From: Methanofollis sp.
Lineage (GTDB): Archaea; Halobacteriota; Methanomicrobia; Methanomicrobiales; Methanofollaceae
Assembly (NCBI GenBank): GCA_028696365.1
Contig: JAQVHG010000011.1
Coordinates: forward strand, 1-19,364
Direction of reading: 5' to 3'
DNA: 19,364 nt
The notes below the pieces were generated by a model that had not been told where the DNA came from, did no database searches, and saw nothing but the letters and a program-made list of their open reading frames with translations. Shown here in pieces: positions 13,951 to 19,364 of this stretch. Position 1 is the first letter of the stretch; every line of letters starts with the position of its first letter. The position numbers and the translations under genes were made by a program.

Positions 13951-16113
13951 ATGCATCGAATTCTCCCGGCTCTTATCCTTGGTGCGGCCCTCCTCATCGC
14001 GGGGTGCACCACCGTAGACGACGCATCGCCTCCTGCCACCCCGCCTCCGCTCGAGGGCGCGGCGGCGGAGAATGCTACCGGCTTTGCCGGGTATTATCCG
14101 TCCGAACCCTTCGAGGTCACGCCGTCGGCACCGCAGTACGCCCTCCCCCTTGACCCTGAGAATATCACGAACTGGGAAAAAGTCGTCGCCGCTCTCGACC
14201 TCGGCGAGGAGGAACAGGCCCTTCTCAAGGAGCACGGGTTTGTCGTCGCCGCCTATCCGTTCGGCCCTGAAAGCCAGATCGTCAGGCCATACAGGACGCT
14301 TGGCGAGCATGACGTCCCGCTCTTCCTCTCCTCTGACACCCTCTACCATCTCTACCATCTCCAGTTCGACGACACCCTCTGCCAGATCGAGAAAGACACC
14401 CTCTCCGCCGACCTCCTGACCCTCGACACCGCCCTGCTCAACGCCTCAGAGGAGACCTATCGGCAGAGTTCTGGTGAGGCGAAGGAGGCGGCCAGGCTGA
14501 ACATGGGCTACTATGCTGTGGCCGTCGCCCTCCTCGACCCCTCAGACTTCACCGTCCCGGCCGAGGTCCGTGACGAGGTCGAGGACGAACTCGCTCTCAT
14601 CGAGGGGCAGGCCGGGCTTGCGCCCTCGCCTCTCTTCTCGTACACTGAGGACTACACCCAGTACCGCCCACGCGGCCACTACACCAAGTCAGAGGAATTG
14701 GAACGCTATTTCCAGGCGATGATGTGGCACGGACGGATGCCCTTCCTCCTCAACGCCACCCACGAGGTCGGCGAGGAGGAGGCGCGCATCCAGACCGCGG
14801 CCGCCGCCCAGACCGCGGCGCTCCTCGTTGCCGACCCCGACCTGAAGGCGCACTGGGACCGGGTCTATGGGGTCACCGCGTTCTATGCCGGGTATGCTGA
14901 CGACCTCGGGCCCGCGGAATATATCGCCGCGATGGAACGGCTCTTCGGCGGGGCGAAGCAGAGCCTCGCTCCTGACGAGGTCGAAGCCCTCAGGCAGGAT
15001 CTCCTGACCCTGGCGCCGCCGTCGATCTACAGCGGGACCGGCTACCAGATCGTCGGGTCGCCTGAAGAAGCGAGAGCGGTGCTCAACGCCACCATGGGCT
15101 TCAGGTTCATGGGCCAGCGTTTTGTCCCCGACTCCTACTTCTTCTCCGAACTCGTCTACCCGTACACCGGCGAGTTCACCGGGACTGGTGCGCCCTTCAC
15201 CATGATCGACGAGGAAAGGAGCATCCCGACCGGCCTGGACCTGATGGCCCTCCTCGGTTCAGACCGGGGCCGCGCTCTCCTGGATGAGGGTGGAGACAGC
15301 GCCTACATGAACTACGATACGGTCTATGGCAGGCTCGAGGCCGACCTCGCCGCGCGCAATGAGACCGAGTGGCACCAGACCCTCTACTGGGCCTGGCTGG
15401 ACTCGCTCCGCCCGCTCCTCGTCGAGTTCGGGGAGGGCTACCCGACCTTCATGCAGACCCCGGCCTGGCAGGAGAAAGAGCTCACCACTTCGCTTGTCTC
15501 CTGGACCGAACTCCGCCACGACACCCTCCTCTATGCCAAGCAGAGTTATACCCTCGATTGTGCCTTCATTTACCCTGAGAAACCAGAGATCCCGGGCTAC
15601 GTCGAACCTGTCCCAGAGGCCTACCGCCGCCTCGCCGCCCTCAACACCATGACCGCCGACGGGCTCTTTGACCTCGGCGTCCTTGACCCCGCCGCGGCGC
15701 AGCGGCTCAGCGCCCTCGGCGAGGTGATCGACCGGTTCACCGCCCTCTCGGTGAAAGAACTCGAAGGCGTCCCCCTCACCGCCGATGACCATGCCTTCAT
15801 CAGGGACGCCGCCGGGACCCTCGACGGGCTTGTTCTCGGCCTTGAGGAACAGACGACTCTGGTCGCGGACGTGCACTCCAACCCCTACCATGGCATCGTC
15901 CTGGAGGAGGGCGTGGGAGACATCGCCCTCATCGTCGTCGCCTGTCCCACTTCAGACGGCGAGGCCACTCTCTGCGCCGGTCCGGTCCTCTCGTACTACG
16001 AGTTCACGCACCCGCTCGACGACCGCCTCACCGACGAGGCATGGGCGGAGATGCTCAGGGACAACCCCCCGCCCAGGCCCTGGTGGACCGCCGGGTATGC
16101 GGCGGTGGCGTGA
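13951..16113 (+). CDS. DUF3160 family lipoprotein
   Basis: A 720-residue secreted protein. The N-terminus is a lipoprotein signal peptide with lipobox LIAGC ending at Cys19, followed by a Thr/Pro/Ala-rich linker to about residue 45, so the mature protein is probably anchored on the outer face of the membrane. The remainder is a long, mostly helical DUF3160 domain. Recognisable stretches are the LFLSSDTLYHLYHLQFDDTL region near 125-143 and the C-terminal HSNPYHGIVLEEGVGDIALIVVACP region. Several N-x-S/T sequons (near residues 41, 51, 66) could be N-glycosylated. The family is found in bacteria and methanogenic archaea and has no established biochemical role. A CCTTTATGG TATA-like box at 13911-13919 suggests a short leader, and GTGAGATC lies just before the ATG. 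It ends before a clear hairpin terminator and is probably monocistronic. Confidence 0.87.
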   Translation: MHRILPALILGAALLIAGCTTVDDASPPATPPPLEGAAAENATGFAGYYPSEPFEVTPSAPQYALPLDPENITNWEKVVAALDLGEEEQALLKEHGFVVAAYPFGPESQIVRPYRTLGEHDVPLFLSSDTLYHLYHLQFDDTLCQIEKDTLSADLLTLDTALLNASEETYRQSSGEAKEAARLNMGYYAVAVALLDPSDFTVPAEVRDEVEDELALIEGQAGLAPSPLFSYTEDYTQYRPRGHYTKSEELERYFQAMMWHGRMPFLLNATHEVGEEEARIQTAAAAQTAALLVADPDLKAHWDRVYGVTAFYAGYADDLGPAEYIAAMERLFGGAKQSLAPDEVEALRQDLLTLAPPSIYSGTGYQIVGSPEEARAVLNATMGFRFMGQRFVPDSYFFSELVYPYTGEFTGTGAPFTMIDEERSIPTGLDLMALLGSDRGRALLDEGGDSAYMNYDTVYGRLEADLAARNETEWHQTLYWAWLDSLRPLLVEFGEGYPTFMQTPAWQEKELTTSLVSWTELRHDTLLYAKQSYTLDCAFIYPEKPEIPGYVEPVPEAYRRLAALNTMTADGLFDLGVLDPAAAQRLSALGEVIDRFTALSVKELEGVPLTADDHAFIRDAAGTLDGLVLGLEEQTTLVADVHSNPYHGIVLEEGVGDIALIVVACPTSDGEATLCAGPVLSYYEFTHPLDDRLTDEAWAEMLRDNPPPRPWWTAGYAAVA

Positions 16114-16157
16114 GGTGCGTTCCTTCCTGACCGGGGTGGGGCGCCTCGTCGTCGTCA

Positions 16158-16197
16158 GGTGAGTGGGATTGAAATACCTCCCCCGCTCACCTTTTTT
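16158..16197 (+). terminator. Hairpin and T6 terminator between the DUF3160 and ubiA genes
   Basis: GGTGAGTGGG (16158-16167) pairs with CCCGCTCACC (16182-16191) with one G-U wobble, followed by six T (16192-16197). The T run ends 5 bases before the ubiA ATG at 16203. The loop contains GAAATACC, a possible TATA-like box for ubiA, so terminator and next promoter seem interleaved. Confidence 0.7.
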
Positions 16198-16202
16198 CCA
16201 GC

Positions 16203-17039
16203 ATGCACGGTTATCTTGCGATCACCCGCCCGGTCAACTCGGTCGTCGCCGGGCTCGCCGGGGTGCTCGGTTACCTCATCGCCACCGGCACGGTCAGGCC
16301 TGAGGCGGCGTTCCTCATCGGGATCGTCGCCTTCGTCACCGCCGCAGGCAACACCATCAACGACTACTGCGACGCCGAGATCGACGCCGTCAACCGCCCT
16401 GACCGCCCCACCCCTTCGGGTGCGGTCACCAGACGCGGGGCGCTCGTCTATGCCGCGCTCCTCTTTACCGGCGGCGTCGCCCTTGCGCTCTTCACTAACT
16501 ATCTCTGTCTTGCGATCGCCGTCTTCAACTCGGTGCTCCTGGTGTGGTATGCGGTGCGCCTCAAGGGCACCCCCTTCCTCGGCAACCTCGCCGTCGCCTA
16601 CCTCTCGTCCTCGATCTTCCTCTTCGGCGGGGCGCTGGCCGGGCCCGAGGGCCTTGCCGCCAACCTCCCGGTGGCAGGGGTCACCCTCCTGGCCATGCTC
16701 GCCCGCGAGGTGCTCAAGGACGCCGAGGACGTGGAGGGCGACCGCGCCGGTGGGGCCAGGACTCTCCCGATGATCCTCGGAGTGCCAAGGTCGGTCGGGC
16801 TTGCGCTGGGCTTCGCCCTTGCGGCCGCCGTCCTCTCGATGCTTCCGGTCTTCCGGTGGTGGGGCCTCCCGTACCTCCTTGCCATCGGCGCCCTCAACCT
16901 CGCCGTCTTCGTCAGGTCGGCGGGGGTGCGCGAGTGCGCTACGCCGGCCTGCGTCCGGGCCTCCCGCGTCACCTCGACCCTGAAGAAAGGGATGTTTCTC
17001 TCGCTGCTGGTCTTCACCGCCGCCGCGGTGATATACTGA
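16203..17039 (+). CDS. Digeranylgeranylglyceryl phosphate synthase-type UbiA prenyltransferase
   Basis: A 278-residue integral membrane prenyltransferase of the UbiA superfamily. In archaea this size and N-terminus (YLAITRPVNSVVAGLAG) belong to the enzyme that adds the second geranylgeranyl chain to geranylgeranylglyceryl phosphate, a core step of ether-lipid synthesis. About eight hydrophobic segments are present. The first aspartate-rich motif is NTINDYCDAEID (50-61), the second is REVLKDAEDVEGD (168-180), and KDAEDVEGDRAGGARTLP is typical. The ATG at 16203 is preceded by a T-tract with no Shine-Dalgarno, and the GAAATACC box is about 30 bp upstream, so the message is probably leaderless. 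It follows the DUF3160 terminator and appears independently transcribed. Another prenyl acceptor is possible but less likely in an archaeon. Confidence 0.93.
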   Translation: MHGYLAITRPVNSVVAGLAGVLGYLIATGTVRPEAAFLIGIVAFVTAAGNTINDYCDAEIDAVNRPDRPTPSGAVTRRGALVYAALLFTGGVALALFTNYLCLAIAVFNSVLLVWYAVRLKGTPFLGNLAVAYLSSSIFLFGGALAGPEGLAANLPVAGVTLLAMLAREVLKDAEDVEGDRAGGARTLPMILGVPRSVGLALGFALAAAVLSMLPVFRWWGLPYLLAIGALNLAVFVRSAGVRECATPACVRASRVTSTLKKGMFLSLLVFTAAAVIY

Positions 17040-17050
17040 ACCTGAAAAAA

Positions 17051-17077
17051 ATCGAAAAAATATCTCATATTTTCGAT
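17051..17077 (+). terminator. Possible terminator after ubiA
   Basis: ATCGAAA (17051-17057) and TTTCGAT (17071-17077) form an inverted repeat enclosing an ATAT..ATAT inner pair, 12 bases after the stop. It is AT-rich without a long trailing T-tract, so the call is tentative. Confidence 0.4.
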
Positions 17078-17140
17078 CCAGTCCCGCAATGTGGACAGGC
17101 GGGTGACAACTATTTTATGCCTGGCGGTGATCTCTTCATC

Positions 17141-17152
17141 AAAAATATAAAC
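17141..17152 (+). promoter_or_regulatory. TATA box of the bactofilin-like gene
   Basis: AAAAATATAAAC lies about 53 bp before the ATG at 17200 and predicts initiation near 17172, giving a leader of about 28 nt that contains the GGAG ribosome-binding site. Confidence 0.6.
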
Positions 17153-17199
17153 AAACCGAAACCTTTTCTACACTCGCACCGCATGATCGTGTGGAGAGC

Positions 17200-17610
17200 A
17201 TGAAGGTCTATCAGCGCGGGGACACCTATATTGCACCAAAAGGATCTTTTTTTGACGGGAATGTGTACATTCCTGGAAGTTTTATCGTCCCTGCTGAGAC
17301 GCACATCTGGGGCCGTCTTGATGTCGACGGCTGTCTCGAACTCGGCCCTCTCTCGACTGTCGGCGACGACGTCACCTGCGGCTCGGGGGTCATCGGTCCA
17401 GGCGTGCGGATCAAGGGGACGCTCTCGTCGGCGGGCACGCTCACCATCTCAGACGGGGCGGTGATCAACGGCGTCAACGCCAGGGGGGACATCATCCTCA
17501 GGCCAGGGGCGGACGTCGGCGAGGTGAGGAGCGAGGCCACCATCTATGTCTACGGCAAGATCGTCTCGACCAAACTCACCGGGAAGAATGTGAAGGTGAT
17601 GGGGAATTAG
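17200..17610 (+). CDS. Bactofilin-like polymer-forming protein
   Basis: A 136-residue protein made almost entirely of short hydrophobic/glycine repeats such as VYIPGSFIVPAETHIWGRLDVDG, GSGVIGPGVRIKGTLSSAGTLTISDGAVINGVNARGDIIL (described in parts), each turn about 16-18 residues. This is the right-handed beta-helix pattern of bactofilins (polymer-forming cytoskeletal proteins), which self-assemble into filaments or act as scaffolds. There is no signal peptide or membrane helix. The ATG at 17200 is preferred for the GTGGAG just before it; a GTG at 17191 would add MES. It stands alone with its own TATA box and a T7 tract after the stop. The fold is fairly certain from the repeat pattern; the role in cell shape is not. 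Confidence 0.8.
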   Translation: MKVYQRGDTYIAPKGSFFDGNVYIPGSFIVPAETHIWGRLDVDGCLELGPLSTVGDDVTCGSGVIGPGVRIKGTLSSAGTLTISDGAVINGVNARGDIILRPGADVGEVRSEATIYVYGKIVSTKLTGKNVKVMGN

Positions 17611-17640
17611 CGGCGGTTCTTTGCTTCAATGATCTGATAC

Positions 17641-17647
17641 TTTTTTT
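17641..17647 (+). terminator. T-tract terminator after the bactofilin-like gene
   Basis: Seven T, 30 bases after the stop, flow directly into GGCTCTGTAGGATC, a repeat-family end. No stem is seen before it. Confidence 0.55.
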
Positions 17648-18540
17648 GGCTCTGTAGGATCTCTTATCAATTCTTGATACACGCGTGACTCATCCGCCTT
17701 CCTATTGTTTTCTCGCCTGGGGTGCGGCTTTTGGATCTCTAGATGATAGTGGGGTCTGGGGAGGCAGCCACTGATATTCATGGAGGGAATTGTGCCGTCC
17801 TCGATCAATCTTCATAACGAGGGCATCGGGTGCCGCAGGCGCCAGAAGCCCGTTGTGGGGTGAAGGTAGAGGATCGCAGAACTAAAGATCTGATCCGTGT
17901 GCGCACGTCTCGTGCCGGGGGCTTCGCGCCCCCGGACCCCCGCGACAGCGATTGATGGGGGGATTGCTGTCCTGTGATCTGATGAGAATACTTCTCTCGA
18001 TCTTTTCTACCGCTTGCCTTCCAGGACCAATCTTCATCAAGAGGGCTTCGGGTGCCGAAGGCACCTGAAGCCCGTTGTTCGAGTGATTGGATGAGAGAGG
18101 GGGAGAGTATGAGACTGATACCTGGACTCATACCCTCGCGCCGGGGGACTCCGCCCCTGGACCCCACGATGGCGATAGGTGAGGGATCGCTGTCCTGTGA
18201 TCTGAGAGGAGAACTCTGTCAATCATTTCGGCTACGTGTCGTCCAGGACCAATCCCCATCCATCATGAGGGCTTCGGTGCCGAAGGCACCTGAAGCCCGT
18301 TGATGGGCGAGTGAGGAGGATCGCAGAATAAAAGATCTGATACGTGTACGCACGCCCTCGTGCCGGGGGACTCCGCCCCCGGACCCCCGCGATGGCGATA
18401 GGCGGGGGATTGCTGTCCTGTGGTCTGAGGGAAATGCTTCTCTCAATTGTTTCGACCGCCTTCCTCCCTCCCTCGACCAATCTTCATGAAGAGGGCTTCG
18501 GTGCCGAAGGCACCAGAAGCCCGTTGTCAGATATTTAGAA
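17648..18540. repeat. Repeat-family locus expanded into a tandem array, copy H
   Basis: A left end GGCTCTGTAGGATCTC (17648) opens a roughly 890-bp gene-free region. From about 17821 it consists of three tandem units of about 224 bp (spacings 222, 226 and 224). Each runs from one GGGCTTCGG-GTGCC-GAAGGCACC-GAAGCCC hairpin to the next; hairpins start near 17821, 18043, 18269 and 18493. Within each unit is a second GC hairpin (17915-17935, about 18141-18161, about 18363-18382), followed by GATTGCTGTCCTGTGATCTGA-like sequence and CCAATCTTCAT. No right inverted end was found. Confidence 0.85.
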
Positions 18541-18632
18541 TATACACAAAAGAGTCGAGAAAAGTGAAATCTATCTTGATCAGATCAGAGCCAGGCACAC
18601 GAAAAATCCCGGCACCAGGCCTCTCCCCTTCT

Positions 18633-19328
18633 TCAAGTATTTCCCGAGGCACTCTCAGAGCCAAGTCCGATCTCTGCGATCTCCATGAGGTCGTTCCAGT
18701 CGAGGACGGTCTCGACGCATCCGTCCTTGAGGGTGACCACGCCCATCCCGATGAGCCCGATCCGGTCGCAGAGTTCGAGCCCCTCTTTGATCTCCATCAG
18801 GCACCCGACCCCGATGAGCGCCTCAGGGTGGTACTGCTTCACCATACGCTTGATAAACGTCGAACCAGGGACGATGAAGACCCGGTAACCCATCGCTTCA
18901 TATGCATCGATCTCAGACCCGATGGCGCACCGTTTGCACCGGCGGCAGACCAGACCTTCGGGAGTGAGGCGGGCCGGGCAGTCGCCTGCCCTCAGGCACT
19001 GGGGCAGGAAGATCGCCCGCTTTTTCACCGGTGTCTCCTCGAACGTTTTCATATTCATGGTGTTGTGGAGCCTGATGAAGAAGGAGACCAGGTCTTTATC
19101 GTCGAACCCGAAGAACTTGCATATCCCCTTGATCATCCCCTCAAGCAGGACCATCCCGCTCTTCATCAACCGCGGAAAATAGAACTCCCCGTTCCTGACC
19201 GAAAGTGTGGCGATGGTCATGACGACGATCGCCCCGAAGAACATCCCGATGATAATAAGGACTGTGATCTCGCCGATAAGCGTCATGAACGGCGTCCAGA
19301 GCGGGCTTGAGAGGAACATGGTTGACAT
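18633..19328 (-). CDS. DUF116 family protein with N-terminal membrane helix
   Basis: A 231-residue protein of the DUF116 family, known from methanogens and some anaerobic bacteria. A hydrophobic helix at about residues 15-43 anchors it to the membrane. The cytoplasmic part holds a cysteine set suited to metal or iron-sulfur binding: C111, C117, C128, C131 and C134 (LPQCLRAGDCPARLTPEGL then VCRRCKRCAIGSEID), plus C176 in GVGCLMEIKEGL. The function is not established. The ATG at 19328 is the first in the frame, but the TATA box centred at 19349 predicts initiation near 19323, so the in-frame ATG at 19319 may be the true start of a leaderless message. No Shine-Dalgarno is present. Confidence 0.88.
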   Translation of the reverse strand: MSTMFLSSPLWTPFMTLIGEITVLIIIGMFFGAIVVMTIATLSVRNGEFYFPRLMKSGMVLLEGMIKGICKFFGFDDKDLVSFFIRLHNTMNMKTFEETPVKKRAIFLPQCLRAGDCPARLTPEGLVCRRCKRCAIGSEIDAYEAMGYRVFIVPGSTFIKRMVKQYHPEALIGVGCLMEIKEGLELCDRIGLIGMGVVTLKDGCVETVLDWNDLMEIAEIGLGSESASGNT

Positions 19329-19342
19329 AAGATATGGATAGG

Positions 19343-19354
19343 GAATTTAAATAT
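19343..19354 (-). promoter_or_regulatory. TATA box of the DUF116 gene
   Basis: The minus strand reads ATATTTAAATTC, a strong archaeal TATA element, centred about 21 bp before the ATG at 19328 and 30 bp before the ATG at 19319. The spacing favours the second ATG. Confidence 0.65.
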
Positions 19355-19364
19355 TTCCGGGTCA

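Noticed and set aside
13807..14358. Minus-strand frame of 183 codons
   Set aside because: It runs through tRNA-Arg and the start of the DUF3160 gene, so it cannot be a real protein gene.
15259..15891. Minus-strand frame of 210 codons
   Set aside because: Antisense shadow of the DUF3160 gene, whose own frame has a lipobox and continuous family similarity.
17821..18522. Possible CRISPR array because of regularly spaced hairpins
   Set aside because: The spacing is about 224 bp, the sequence between hairpins is repeated rather than unique, and no cas gene is present.
3435..18540. Full insertion sequences behind the repeats
   Set aside because: No frame with a transposase or integrase signature was found within any copy.

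Overview
The window looks like chromosomal DNA from a GC-rich methanogenic archaeon, most likely of the order Methanomicrobiales. I infer this from family content and signals, not from a database search. Archaeal markers are a DGGGP-synthase-type UbiA prenyltransferase for ether lipids, an archaeal Trm1 tRNA methyltransferase, a DRG/OBG-type GTPase with a TGS domain, and two tRNA genes without an encoded CCA end. Several genes have a TATA-like box about 25-35 bp before an ATG and no Shine-Dalgarno sequence, as in leaderless archaeal transcripts.

Layout. Positions 1-2655 (minus strand) hold a probable operon: a MarR regulator, a MATE efflux pump and a PHP-domain phosphoesterase cut by the window edge. 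It is read from a promoter carrying a perfect inverted repeat (2685-2706), with a small zinc-ribbon gene (2761-2928) diverging from it. Positions 3856-5990 (minus) hold a second, frameshifted MATE gene followed 24 bp later by a MarC-family membrane protein. Positions 6882-8210 (plus) hold a CNNM/CorC-type DUF21-CBS protein. A tRNA-Glu(CTC) (minus, 8864-8938) precedes the DRG-like GTPase (9103-10215). An AT-rich orphan gene (about 11146-12120) sits among repeats. Trm1 (minus) diverges from tRNA-Arg(CCT). A DUF3160 lipoprotein, the UbiA prenyltransferase and a bactofilin-like protein follow on the plus strand, and a DUF116 protein (minus) closes the window.

The most unusual aspect is the intergenic DNA, about a quarter of the window. 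Most gaps over 300 bp contain members of one repeat family. The ends are inverted and resemble a T-tract followed by GGCTCTGTAGAA and CCTC. The interiors carry GC-rich hairpins (GGGGGGCT..GCC..CCCC and GGGGGCAGCGCCCCC types). Two copies share about 98 bp with only two differences, one pair of ends lies back to back, and one locus is expanded into a roughly 224-bp tandem array. No transposase is encoded here, so these look like MITE-like non-autonomous elements. The AT-rich orphan gene appears to lie inside one such element and is the best candidate for something undescribed.

Gene cooperation visible here is limited. MarR and MATE form a standard drug-responsive efflux module, trm1 sits beside a tRNA gene, and ubiA is a membrane-lipid housekeeping gene.
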